NCBI RefSeq assembly: GCF_036417845.1
Contig: NC_089980.1
Span: 110,385,169-110,449,168 of the forward strand
From: Apteryx mantelli
Taxonomy: Eukaryota; Chordata; Aves; Apterygiformes; Apterygidae
Direction: 5' to 3'
Length of the DNA: 64,000 nucleotides
Each line of letters starts with the position of its first letter. Positions within the stretch are counted from its first letter, which is position 1. The position numbers and the translations under genes were made by a program. The notes below the pieces were generated by a model that searched no databases, was not told the origin of the DNA, and saw only the letters and a list, made by a program, of their open reading frames with translations. This document shows, in pieces, positions 23,401-35,367 of this stretch.

Positions 23401-25260
23401 ACTTACAAAATGGAAGCTGTTTAACTACATGTTTTTCTTCTTCTCCACATTTAGACTTGCCTGTCATGTGCTTTGGATCACCTGGAGTGCTCTTCACTTG
23501 CTGCTTCAGACAGCTGTATTAAGCAAAATTTCATTACACAGTTCACTATTCCAAAACACCTTTGTACCTTCCCTTTTGTCTTCTGGGGCACACAGCTTAG
23601 TTATTTTCTCTGTCTTAGTGATCTCTCTGCTTGGCTTACTGTGTTAATTTTTGTGCCAGGCATACTACATTTGGTTTCTGAGCCTTAACTCAGCACTCTG
23701 ACTCTTTCCAGGGATGTTCAGAATCTTTGCTGGGCATTTCTGTAGTTTACGTAGATTTTATTATCCTCAGTCTCACAAAAGTGGTTCCTTCTGTGAAACA
23801 CCAAGGGGCGTGTTGTATCTTGGCTCTCGTTCTTTGCCACAGCATATAAGTTCTACGTAGTTCTTTAAATTAGCTTATGCCTTTGCACCTCAGCTCTATT
23901 CCCTTGTGAGATGTGGCTACTCTATAGAGCAGCAGCAGACCTTGTAACTACAGTCTGCAGTGCATGGGTTTGTTGGTGTGCCAAACGCAAGCTATTCCAT
24001 CAAAGCTTAATACTGAGTCTTCCAATACTCCTTTTCCAAGAGTTTTCTCCTAGCTTTCACTTCTAGTTTTTCTATTGCCTAAGATGGTTAGTGTTGCTAC
24101 TGTTGAAAAATATGCTCTTCATCCTTAGATAATGTGCAAGTTGTTTTACATTGTCAGTCTGCCCTTAAGCAGCATACCAAAATATAACTGGAGTTTAGTA
24201 TTCTTCATTTTTGCTAACAGCTCCATGATTACTTTCCTATGCTCAAGTGAAATGAAAACTATTCTAAACATCAGGACGTTCAGAAGATGGGATTTAGGGG
24301 CTACAACCTTGCTGACTTTTTATGGAAGAAAGTCTGCTTTGAAATTGCTTGATATTCTTCTTACATTATAAAAAGCACTGTGAGTTTTAGCAGAGTCTAG
24401 AAGTGATGGAATTAAGTGTGTGACAGTATTTAAGGAGGTAATAAAATTAAAAGAAAAATAATGATGGGTTTAGATGCTGCTTAACCCACAACAGAAGGCA
24501 TAGATAAAAAAAAACCCTGAAGCTTTGTGGTAACTAATAGGAAAACCTTACCCTTTCTAAAAGATACCACCAAAATTCCTGAGGAAGAAAATCAGTGTAA
24601 AGCTAGTTATCCAGGGTCCAGTGTCTCAAACTTGTCAGATATCGCTCCGGTGTAGGCAGAAAGAAGTTTATAAACATCCATTTTAGCAGAATATGTAGGG
24701 TTTGTGCATGAGGAAAAAACATGCTAAAAACTAAATTAGGACTTCAGAGTTAAATGACTAATATACCCTAAATCACTGACCCAGGTAGCTCGTTTTGTAG
24801 TTGTATTCAGACTTCCCTTACACTGGGAGTAGAATTTAACAGTATTTTTTTGTTGGTGTTTTTTTTAAACTTTGAACAAAGTTATATTTCAGTCATGCCA
24901 TTAAATGTAATTCTTCTATTTTGCTAAAGCTAATTTCTATTTGAATTTTCAACTGCTTCCATTTTCTATTGCAATATTTAATACTATTTTTCTTTCTTTT
25001 TAAAGTTGGAATAAGAAAAAACAGATTTGCACTGTTAGTTTAATCTTAATAGGGTATTACACTTCACTAGACCACAGGAGTGTTTGTCAAGGGAAATAAA
25101 CTGAGCCATATTTGAATGTTGCGTTTTTCTTGCTTTGAGGGCTTTTTGATACTTTTCTGAGCTCAAGAGTAAATAAGAATATATTAATTACAAAAATTAT
25201 TGTGATATTCAAGTCACCTGAGACATGTTCTTACTTTAATTGAATTGTGATTATGGTTAC
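20430..25260. other. Intronic sequence without recognised genes
   Basis: AT-rich, with only short homopolymer runs. The open frame at 23354-23647 is Leu/Ser/Phe-rich and has no family resemblance. I see no exon or clear repeat. Confidence 0.5.
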
Positions 25261-25302
25261 ATTAAGTGTTCATCCCGCCCCATTAAATGTTCATCCTGCC
25301 CC
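25261..25302 (+). repeat. 21-bp tandem duplication
   Basis: ATTAAGTGTTCATCCCGCCCC (25261-25281) is followed directly by a copy differing at two positions (25282-25302). This looks like a simple local duplication. Confidence 0.85.
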
Positions 25303-25829
25303 ACCCAATTCCAGCATTAAGAATACAACATTTTCCAGGTTTGGTATTTCTTTACAAAATCTCCAGTTGGCTAATATTATTCGAACTTGTTCATAAAATA
25401 TTCTGTATCAGTGCAGGAAACATAGTTATGTGCTTTCACATGGACAGCTGGCATTTTTTCCACCATTTTTTTTGTTTGGGTTAATTTGTACAACCTCAAA
25501 ACAGAGGGAAATGTTTGCCCATTCAGATACAAAATAACAAGTTTTTATTGTAGCTAATTGCTACTATAAGGCTTTTTGGATCCTTTACAAGTCTTCCAAA
25601 ACTGTAAAGTAGTTCTTAATTTGTTTGGCTAATATATGACAAAAGGAGTAGAGATCATCCCTTTAGGCCCTGATGTTGTTCTGTGGCCAATATATATAAA
25701 CACAGATTTTGTTTTTGTACAATTACAGTTCTTAAATACTGAGATACCACTGTTCTCATCTCTGCATCTATGTAGGCATTTTTCATGCATCTCTTTTTAA
25801 CAAATAAAATGGAAAAAGGAATTAGAAAT

Positions 25830-25950
25830 ATCCCTATTTTAGAGATGAACAGTTGAGGCACTGAGAGATGAAACTACTGGCGCAGTGGTTGTAGAGGAAA
25901 TCTGTTGTCAAATTGGGAACTTCTCATATTGCCTCCCAAGTCTGAGTCTG
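25830..25950 (-). mobile_element. Probable MIR SINE remnant
   Basis: The plus strand reads CTATTTTAGAGATGAACAG, then TTGAGGCACTGAGAGATGAA, then a region like the MIR reverse complement: CATTTTACAGATGAGGAAAC, TGAGGCACAGAGAGGTTAAG and so on to a TCTGAGTCTG-type end. Word order and spacing agree over about 120 bp with many substitutions. MIRs are ancient tRNA-derived core-SINEs shared by amniotes; the head of this copy points to the right. Confidence 0.5.
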
Positions 25951-28291
25951 TTTCCTTTTCTTGAAGATTGTCCTTCCTTTTCACTGTGAGAGACAGAAGT
26001 GAATTAACAGGATGGAGGATTTTCTTGTTACTCCCATCACTTTTGTGCAAACTGCTCATTCTGTGATGCAGCTAGTCACAGCAGAGAAGCAGATATCTTG
26101 CTTTTATCATCTGTGTTACTTCTAAGGGGCCTAGCCTTCCATAGCCAAGAAAGTATGTCAAAAATTTCTTCCAGGGTTCAGAACTGCATGGAAAGTCCTT
26201 TTATTACCTGTTATAATGACCTTCTCTTTCATTGCAAATGTCGCTTTTATACATTTCTGTATTGTTTTAATAACTGCTCTTTTTGAAAAAGAAGGAATCA
26301 CCTGCTAACAAGCAGTATTAGGAAGTGGGAGAAAAGAATGAAAGAGAATGATCAAGAGTAATGTACAAGATTTGACTTTTTCTTATACGTGTAGTTAACA
26401 ATTTAATTTGTGGAATTAAGAAGTTAGTAAGGCTCTCCTAATTTAGACTGTTCTAAATCCACAGTGAAATCAGAGGAAAGGAAAACACCCTGAAATAACA
26501 GTGCTGTGATGGTTTCAGAATCTAGTCACAAGGAGATTGCACTGTACAATATGCAGTCATTGGGGTATTATTGATTGCAATACACCTGCGCCACATATTA
26601 TTCAATTAAACTACCTGGTCCTTAATTCTTCAATGTTAAGCGTATTATTTGATTGCCTTTTTTTTTATATAGCACTGACATGGTCTACCTCAAACTGTTA
26701 AGACATTGAGGAATGGGATTCAAGCATAAAATGCAGTGTGTGAATGAAAAGAAAATAATTGAGGTGTTTCAGCCATTTTTTTTTCTTCTGTTTGCTACTT
26801 GAGTGAAAATGTCATGCTTTCTTCAGTGGTCTCTAAAAATACATTCTTGACATGGGATTCTGTTGCACAGAGGTGCTAGATGGTTTCTGGGGGTTTCACT
26901 GATCACAATTTGGACCAACACTGTGGATGTGCTGGGGCAGTGGTACAGTAAATAACTGATTATGTGCAGCTGTTTATCACTTCTATACTCACTGAAAAAT
27001 AACTTTATTGTAAAACATGAGCATGGTCTTTGTCATGACTTGGATCTTGCAAGCCTGCATAGATTTATTGCCTTTGAAGTCCTATAAAGAGAAGTGTTCT
27101 GGGGGAGATGGAAAATGGCTAAGGATATTGAGCATTCTAGATACAATAGGATACATCTCATCTCGAAGCTTCTCTGCTTTTACTTTCAGCTATTCGAAGA
27201 TAAGAGATGTCACCGTAGTATAAACCAGTAAGATGCTGAGGGAGATGCTACCCATTTTTACTAGCCTTAGCTTTCATAACTGAGAGCACAAACTCTAAAT
27301 TTCATTAAGCGTAAGAAGCCAGGTGAAAAGTCTTAACTGTGGGGTTATCATTCTTTCCTGCAATTCTGAATTGTAGCTTCTGTCATGGAAGGACATTCCT
27401 TTAAGAAGTAGGAAGTGCAAAATGTAGAAGCTGTAAATTCTTTTGATTGTTTGCCTTTTTTATGTTGGTGAAAATGGAGATGGAAAAAAGGGGGGGGGCA
27501 AGAAAAAGCCAATGAGGTTACTGAAGTTGCGATGAAGTCATTTTTCCCATCTGCTCGAGAGTTTGCAATGTTTTGAGAACCATGCTGAAAGGAGATCCTT
27601 GTGTTCATTTGGAAGTTAGGTGCACTGTTAAAAAATAAATATGGTCTAAAAGAAATCCTGCATTCTTGTGAGCCTGGTATAAACTTTAGAAAACTACATG
27701 GCAGAGTTAAGATGTTTGTATACCTGAATTCTAATGCAATGCTAATGTATAATTCTTAACTGAGTACTTTCAATTGGTATTTTTATAATCAAAATTCAGA
27801 TATTATTCTGTATATAAGAAAACTGGAAGAAGTGGTGAAATAATCATAAACTTGGGCACAGTCATGTGAATTCTTGGCTTTGGTGAAAGCTTACCTCTTC
27901 CCTGGCTGTTCCAAGTGAACTGCTATTTTTATTTGTGTGTTATTTGGTACGAGTAATATTGTTCAGAGGAATTTGGACTCTCTAGTACGATTTCATGGAA
28001 ATTATGCTTATTTTACTCTTAATTCTTAAATTTTCTTAGCTCTAGTACTGTTCTTAAGGAAGTGTACTAGAACTATATTTACCTGTTCATATTTTAATTA
28101 CAAATCTATCCAACCCCTGAAGCCTCCCTACCATACAAAAGTATGATAGCCAACAGACAGTCCTGCCGAAACATGAAGAAGGGGGTAAAAAAAGAACCTT
28201 TTCAAAAAGAAACAAATTCTCACATTTCCAATTTGTGCATAGCTGGTAGAAGTAAACCACTTGCATCACCCCATCACAAAAAACTGAATTA
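25951..28291. other. Intronic sequence without recognised features
   Basis: AT-rich, with a G run at about 27489-27497. No exon, RNA gene or clear repeat was seen. Confidence 0.5.
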
Positions 28292-28440
28292 TTTTGTCTA
28301 AACAAGAGTCTGTCTATGGAATGCTCTCAGGTATCCTTCATGGCCACTCTAGAAAGGCACAGTTCTCCCATAGATTCAGTTGGATGTCTTGGATATCTTT
28401 GGGCATCTCAAATGGCAGTAGATGCCTGTGGTTCGGCGAC
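28292..28440. mobile_element. H1 fold-back element, copy A
   Basis: The right arm (28400-28440) has GGGCATCTCAAATGGCAGTA then GATGCCTGTGGTTCGGCGA; by hand count it matches the right arm of copy B at 29 of 40 positions. The left arm (28292-28330, TTTTGTCTAAACAAGAGTCT and on) is its worn inverse and aligns with the left arm of copy B. There is no reading frame. Confidence 0.5.
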
Positions 28441-28659
28441 TGAACCATACCTGAAGATACATTTGGAAAATGTGTTGAACTAATCCACACAGCAGTGGAC
28501 ATGTTTTGGTCCTATAGTTCATTCAAAAGTTGATTTGCCAATACAACAAACTAACCTCCAATGGTATGATTGGTTCCTTCCTATTTTTGTTTGTTATTCT
28601 TTTTAAAAAAGGTATTTTAAATTTTTTGTAGAACACTATGTAACTAGTGCCCTGTATAT

Positions 28660-28890
28660 TGGCTCACTACTCCTCCTCCTCCCTTATGTTCTTACATGCC
28701 ATATGGCCTCTCCTTTCTTATTTTTTACAATCTAATTTTTCTCTCTTAACTGATTCTTCCCTTTAAACCTTAATTTTGTAAGCAGTCTTTCTTTTCTCAT
28801 ATATATCTGAACAAGCCTTTTCTTTCTTCTGTTCTTATCTTTCATAATCCTTGCACTTTCCCTTTCCTAAATTGTTATCGTAGGTCATAT
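28660..28890. repeat. Pyrimidine-rich stretch
   Basis: Dense T/C sequence with CTCCTCCTCC and TTTTCTTTCTTC words. It directly precedes the L2-like tail and may be part of the same decayed LINE. Confidence 0.45.
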
Positions 28891-29000
28891 GATGCTCTTG
28901 GCTCATTTAGATTGCAGGCTCTAGGAGAAGTATTTGAGGTGCTATGTAAATGTAGTGTGGCAGTACATAGGTGTTTATTATTATTAATGTTAGTCAGGAA
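28891..29000 (+). mobile_element. Possible L2/L3-type LINE 3' end
   Basis: AGATTGCAGGCTCTAGGAGA, followed by GAGGTGCTATGTAAAT and ending in TTATTATTATTAATG, resembles the 3' end of old amniote L2-type LINEs (a 'GATTGTAAGCTC' word, then a 'GCTATATAAAT' word, then a short TTA tail). Only about 110 bp align by eye. Confidence 0.3.
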
Positions 29001-31804
29001 ATTGAATACTGCATAACAGGAGTGCCTGCAGATGCTAGCGGCAAGGTTTGGAGTCTGTTCTGGAGATGCCCCCAAAGAGTTATTCTGTTCATATTGTGTT
29101 CATATTACCTGCTCATTCGCAATTTCAGTTCAGTCCAATAACCTGCATCTCCTCAACATGTCCACAAAGAAGCTTTCCACTGACATAGATATGGGATCTG
29201 TTAGCTTTGGCAACCTTTGCTCTTTTTCAGCTGTATTGAACACATCCTCTCTCCAACTGTTCTCTCCGTTACTATCTTTGGAAGTTATTCTTGATCATCT
29301 CTGCAATTGTACTAACCAATAACCCATGTATCCTGTTGAAGCTCTGGATGTGAAGGCCTTCCTGTCTATGCAACTGAGTCTAGACTGCACTGTTCTTTCT
29401 TTTGCAAAAGAATATAACCTAGCCAATTTTAATGTACCTCCTGCTACTCATCATCCCTTTCTAGGCTTCTCCTTGTTTTTTGTTTCTTAAATAGCAAGTT
29501 TCTTGTCCCCAATTCTGACTTTGTTCTACCTTTTGTGTACCCACACATGGTGTTTTGACTTCAGTAACTGTCAAATACATTATGTTATAAAACATGCATC
29601 TTAATCACTCTTCGTGCTATTTTTAGAGATGATGTACTGACTTCACAACCTCATGAAGCTGAGCTAAGATACAGTATCAACCTGCCTGCTTATAAAATGT
29701 ACTTTAAAAACAGAATCCTGGTTTTCTGAGTTAAATAAACACTGGCGTATTCAAATTATCAAATTACAAGATTGCAGTGAAGAAGACTGATAATGGATTG
29801 GCAGGACAATAAGGAAAAGAACTCAGACCACTGGCTGGATAATACCAGTTTTCCTTTGAGGAAACAGGAAAGTTTTTGAGCAGAGAGCAAAAGAGTATAT
29901 CTAAGGTGCTAGTGTTTGTTTGAATGAATGCCCTGAAGAGCAAGTAAGACTATATGAGTTGAAGTGTGTGAATAAGCAATATTTAAAACAAAAACAAAAC
30001 CCTAAATTGGTGATCAGAGATGCAGCATGTCAGTAAGGAATGGGCTGAATTACCACTGAACAGCTAATATGACTTGGGAAGATAGAGCAGAATTGTCATA
30101 GGGTAGGTAGGAGACAAGCTAGAGAATTAAGCTGGAAATAAATGGAAGGGAAGGTAGCATAAGAGTGCAAACATGCAGGAAGCATAAACAAGAGAGCATG
30201 TAGCTGAAATGAACTGCAAGGGAAGAAAAAGTGAGAATGGGTGAGAAAGTTGAGGAATAGAGGAGGAATGAACCTCATACTGTTATTTGCTGAGGTCATG
30301 AAAGACTGCAGAAGGTTGGATGGTAGCAGCAGTGTCTAAGGGCAAAAACAGGATTTCAGTAAGGTCACAAAGCAGGAAAGTTTTAAGCAAAGTATTATAT
30401 AAAGGACTAGAAGGTAAATACATTTAGATGTTGTTAAATGTGATGGAAGCTGTAAAGAAAAAAATTATCTGCATCCAGTAGCAGGAGGAGTTGTGAAAAT
30501 GCATCTTCAATTTGAGAATATAACAACAGTGGTATGCCAGGATATGCCAAAATGTACACCTGAGGTGACTTTTGGATGTTTGGCAAAAGACAGAGCTACA
30601 CTTTCTTTGAAAAGTGTTACTTTGTTGCCATTAATTCTCCTTGATAAGTGAAGTAATTTAGCTAAAGCTGGTGTCACCTTATTTTACTGTACCTTACTGG
30701 GTGTTAATCGCACCTTGTTTTCCAGCTTTCTTCATAATAGGAGAAGTTTCTTTAATTAACTATGATTTGTCAGGTGCTTGTTTTATAACACCTATTCCCA
30801 ATACTCTTGTCTTGTTGCTGCTGCTTGCCCTTTCGGTGGGAAAGGGCAGAGGTATTTCGGGGAAGATTCACTGGGGACCCAGTTGGGGATTGTAGTTCTC
30901 CATTTAGCACCAGACTGTGGCGTGCACTTCTTTGTCATTGACATAGTCCTGCCACTGTGCAGCTCCCCATTTAAAGCTTTGTCTGCCTCTGGGAAATTTT
31001 TGCTTTGACATTAGATAATGTATATTTTTTTTCAGAGTCTGAAAATATGGTCATCTTTAAGAGTTAAGCAGTGCTTTATTAGAGAATTTGTTCTTGGTGC
31101 TCAAGCTGGGAGCGAGATCACAGCAACAATATTTTGCCTCTACAAATTTGGTACAGAGCATGCATGGAACGGTGGAGACTGAGTATATACTAATGTCGGT
31201 GGCTTTTTCCTTTCACTCTTGGGATCCTCACTTTCCTTTGTTTGACATCAATTTTCTTCTAGAGTTGTACAAAGTGTGAAACAGGGCAAAGTCTTCAGTC
31301 ATATACAATACGGGATGCACAGATATCCTGTAGTAGTATCAAGTTATACCATAACTATACCATATATAGCTATATATAGAAACCAAACTCCATCACTAAA
31401 GAATGCAGTTCCATGCTGTACAATAGTTTTACAGTGGTACCATACTGGTAAAACAGTACTATAGAGGCAAATGGTGTTAACTCTGCATAATTGGTTGGTT
31501 TCAAGACCCAGAGATAGTAGGGAGAGAAAAATAATCTTAGAGTGTACCCTGAAGAAGAATCTCCTTTACCTTCTAGTCCATTTATGTTTTCTTTAAAGTA
31601 CAACTACTTTCAGTCCTTTGTCATTTATCAGACTTGTATAGAATGGTGAAACACACATAAAAACACAGTAACTCCATTTAAAAAGATCTCCTAATGCAAA
31701 AGCATGCAAGACAAAAAAAACAAACCAAAACAAAATAAAACTTTAAGAAAGTTCAGCTAGAAAAAACAATTATAGCCTCAAACCTCTGACTAACATTGAC
31801 TTAA
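29001..31804. other. Intronic sequence without recognised genes
   Basis: It includes a 96-codon plus frame (29032-29322) with no family resemblance and a purine-rich stretch at 30060-30300. At 31362-31377 ATATATAG/CTATATAT is a 16-bp perfect palindrome, and 31418-31464 folds as an imperfect hairpin around GGTACC. Confidence 0.5.
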
Positions 31805-31863
31805 AGCCTGATCAAAATCCTACAGAATACTATAGGACTCTATTGACTTCAGAGGGATTTGGA
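31805..31863. mobile_element. H2 fold-back element, copy 4
   Basis: It reads CCTGATCAAAATCCTACAGA, then a central ATAGGACTCTATTGACTTC, then AGAGGGATTTGGA. The right half is the inverse of the left with a few mismatches (AAATCC/GGATTT; CTATAG across the middle). It is the best-preserved hairpin of the four H2 copies. Confidence 0.6.
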
Positions 31864-31898
31864 GATTTTTTTCTTAAAAATATTCGTTCATTCATTGA

Positions 31899-31935
31899 GT
31901 GTATGTGTGTGTGTGTTTGCAAAGAAAAAAAAAAC
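31899..31935 (+). repeat. (GT)n and adjacent A-rich run
   Basis: About nine GT units with one A interruption, then an A-rich run. Confidence 0.8.
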
Positions 31936-33439
31936 AAAAACTCTAAAAAGTATCATCTTAAAAATAACGTGTATGTGCTTAAGTCATTTTATTTTGGGAA
32001 CACAAATGTAAAGAAACAGGAATCATAAAGAAGTGAATCTTATTCAACTCATAAGCTAGAAAGCTAAAATTAAATAGCTGCCTCACACTTATTCGGTTTG
32101 AGATCTGTATTTCTGATTAAGATTTTTATGATTTCATAATTTAATTCCACTCTATAATCCATATCTGACTAAATCTTTTTGCTAACATTGCATAAAATTA
32201 TTTTGCATTGCATAAGACTTTCCTTGGAAGCTTTGCCAGATGATAGAAAAGCACCTGTAGGCTTGCTTCCATATATTACTTTAAATTATAAGACTATGTT
32301 GCTTTCCCATGCAATTCCATGCCTCAAGTGCAAAAGAAGTATGTTACAGTTAATAAAAAGAATTAAGAACTACCATGGGGAAAACACAGTTGCCTCAATG
32401 GCCTTTTTGGACATTTGAAGGTTCTGTCTTTGAACATGAACCTTGACTATGTGATTGATTGTTTGAATAACTTGAAACAATGCCATGATTTTTTTAAGCC
32501 AATGTTCATCATAGCCTCACTCTAAGAATCCGTTCTAAAGATATGATTTTCATGAAATGTGTAATGCATCTGAATTTTCTGTTTATATTTTAGAAAGCAT
32601 ATAAAAAAATCTTTACGTATTGGTCACCTAGGCTATTAAAATATAATTAAAGACCCTTTGCATTTGGAAAATTAAATACAGTGAACAGAGTCTATGTTTA
32701 TAATCTTGTCAGTATTGTTCAGAAAAAAATATGTATGCCTTCCAGCTATAGTGTATTTAGTAGATGCTTGCTTAGAAGAAAAATACTAAGGGTCAGTCAC
32801 CCCAAACCCATTGTTATCATGCTATCTGTTGAAAGCTAGTAACTTGTTATGTACTGTTATTCCAGTTAGATAACTGTATCAAGTATATTTATTAACATAC
32901 AACAATATTCTTATACAGTACAAAGCTCAGTGTGAGACCTTTTCACAGCAGCACGCTTCTGAACAATCAGAAGCAGTCAGAAAGGAGGAGAGTTTTACAT
33001 CTCAGTGAGGCGAGAAAATATTTAGTCAGAGAAGTGTGGGAAGCAACTCCTACCCTGAAGAAAGGGCATGTACTTTTCCAGGAAAGTGAAACAATTAATG
33101 TATAAACTAACTCCAAGATAAGCAATTGACCAACTAATTTTGTAGAAAAAGTTTAAAGCTTCATAGAACCTCTTGAGGATTTCAAAGAGATGGGGGATGG
33201 GTTATAAAAGCTGACATATTCCACCCAAAGTCTCATTGATAATTCCATTAAAATTGTTATACATAAGCTTCCTAGTATCCACCCTCTTTCTCTGGTGTTA
33301 GGCTCACCCATCCAATGTTCTTCTTCATTCTAAGTCAATATTTCAGTCTTCCTCAAGCAGAACAGGAGCTGATAATGTGTTGTCAGCCTCCTGAGTTCTT
33401 CTCCAGGAGTGTAATGTTGCTTGTGGGAGTTTCTGCCTT

Positions 33440-33640
33440 ATATAAAATGATCATTAATGACCTAGAGAAAATGCTGCTAATGTTTGCAGATGATACTGCA
33501 TTAGAAGGTGCTCTGAACTTAGAGAAGATGAAAAATATTGTTAAGAGTAAGAAGAAATTTGAAATATGGGTTGGAAATGGGAAATCGAACCGTATTTTAA
33601 TTATAAGGTAACTAGGTTGAGTACCCATGATGTGTCTCCA
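33440..33640 (+). mobile_element. Old CR1/L3-like LINE relic, reverse-transcriptase palm
   Basis: Within a 98-codon frame (33315-33611) the segment IINDLEKMLLMFADDTALEG, followed by ALNLEKMKNIVKS, matches the palm of CR1-clade reverse transcriptases, including the catalytic FADD motif (33483-33494) and the residues after it. The sequence upstream of IINDL does not continue the RT (no SGVPQG block), and downstream similarity fades. It is therefore a short internal fragment of a long-dead element. It is on the opposite strand to the younger CR1 at 35.4-36.5 kb. Confidence 0.65.
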
Positions 33641-35049
33641 TTACTAAAAGAAATGTCTAATTGGGACTTGGCCGTTACATGAAGGCTAAGAAATGCAAGA
33701 AATTAAAAAGAACCAGATTCACTGAAATCAGTGAACAGTGCATTGAGATTAATGAAAGCCTTTGGTTATGGTGCTAAGAGGAAGAACTGAAGGAATTAGC
33801 AATGTTAGCTCAAACAGTGAAGACTAGCAAATTAAGTAAGAGCACGAATAGTGACGTGACAGGAAACTGTGGCTAAGCTGGTTCCCAAGACTGACGTGGA
33901 GAAGCTAGGGTCCAACAGTTAGAGCTGGTTGCACTTTGTGCCTCATCTTCAGCCTACATATTAAAAAGGAGATCATCACACAATAGCTCTCAGACCATCA
34001 TTTTATTAAGGCAATGACCAGAGGCTTTCCAGAGGACTAATGGTTTTGATTTGATCATGGAAACTCCAAAAAATTAAAAATCCATGAAGGGCAAAGGCAC
34101 TTGGCCTGCAAGATAAGGATTTGAAAACCTGCTATATTGTTTCCTAGCCTTGACCATTGATATTTGCAGCTCTAGGGAGTTCTTTTCTCCTGACTTGAAA
34201 ATAATTTTGGCCCTCTGATGGAAGAGGGATGAAGAGAGAGGTGGGAAAGATTAGAAGCTTTTAAAGCTACACTATAGAACAAAAAGTCCCATCTACTCAA
34301 GCTGTTGAATAATTTCTGAAAATGTTAAGAAGGACTAAATCAAGTCATCAGTTCTTCAACTTTGCACTGAAAAACGGAGTACTAAGTGCTGAGAAAATAT
34401 CTGTGAATGCAATCTATGCAGGTCCTGACATTCCCAACTGAGCAGCCAGAAGAAGATACAGAGAAAAATCTTCTCTTGTTTCAAACAAAACGGTGCAAGC
34501 AGTTCTGATGATGCTTATTCCAGGTGTGTCAGTTCTAGCCAGCTATCTCCTGTTCCTGGACATTCTCACAAAGTAATTCAGCTAGTACTGCTACTCTGAT
34601 CTGGCTTAACTTTAGCCAGAAATGGAACTGAAATCAACCACAGGATACAGAGGGGTGAGCTCCTCTCAGTGGATTCAGGGCAGACATTCATTCTCATTCT
34701 CCTAGATCTTTTGTATCATTCAATACTATAAGATACTTCAGAGATTACCCAGGGGAACACTTAAAGATAGTCTGAGGCCTGCTAAGGTGCTAAAACTGAT
34801 ATGGTGCAATAGAAAACTCTATATTTTCCCTTATACCTCTAGTTTATGGGCTACAATAATGAATTTGGGGATTAAATTAAGAATAGTAAAAACGCAAGTG
34901 TATGTCAGGAAACAAACAAAAAAACCCTATCAATTAAAGTTACTAGACTGTGAAATATCTCCAAGGAAAAAGGGGAAGGTCTGCCACTTATGTGTCTTTG
35001 AATCAAACGGCATAGTGTCCGAAGTTCAGCTGATTAGCCATCAGGTTTC
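33641..35049. other. Intronic sequence, possibly more LINE-derived DNA
   Basis: No confident feature. The part up to about 33950 may still be the decayed 3' portion of the LINE relic, but I could not match individual motifs. The 104-codon frame at 34787-35101 has no recognisable family. Confidence 0.4.
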
Positions 35050-35352
35050 TGCTCTAGGGAGACTGAAATCATCTCTAGGCTCTAGTCACTGCATTGACTA
35101 GGTGATCATTTAATTTGCCTAAACATAGGTGTCTACTACCAGTTGAGATGCTCTGGAATATATCACCTGCCCTTCCTTCTGCCGGTCGGCAGCGTAAGGG
35201 TTTCCCTTAGGTCCGCATCATACTGACCCACCCCAAGCAGATAATCCTGGATACTTCAGGGCGTTTCAAATGGCACTAGATGCTAACGTTTAGGCAAAAT
35301 AATTGAGCCCTTGATATCCCCTGACTAGAATGGGAGCTTTGTAGCCTAGTGT
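35050..35352. mobile_element. H1 fold-back element, copy B (most complete)
   Basis: The core left arm (35115-35156) is the inverse of the core right arm (35259-35298): aligned without gaps, 30 of 42 positions pair, including GTTTAGGCAA without mismatch. Weaker inverse similarity (CTAGTCA/TGACTAG words) continues outward to about 35070 and 35330, so the whole element is about 300 bp with arms near 100 bp and a unique centre of about 100 bp. There is no reading frame. Its right end abuts the 3' end of the CR1. Confidence 0.6.
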
Positions 35353-35367
35353 TCCTGTAGACACACA

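Noticed and set aside
29032..29322. 96-codon plus-strand open frame
   Set aside because: No recognisable protein. It follows a probable LINE tail and may be repeat-derived.
31418..31464. Imperfect hairpin around GGTACC as a microRNA precursor
   Set aside because: The stem is short and interrupted, and the surroundings are simple AT-rich sequence. There is no basis for calling an RNA gene.
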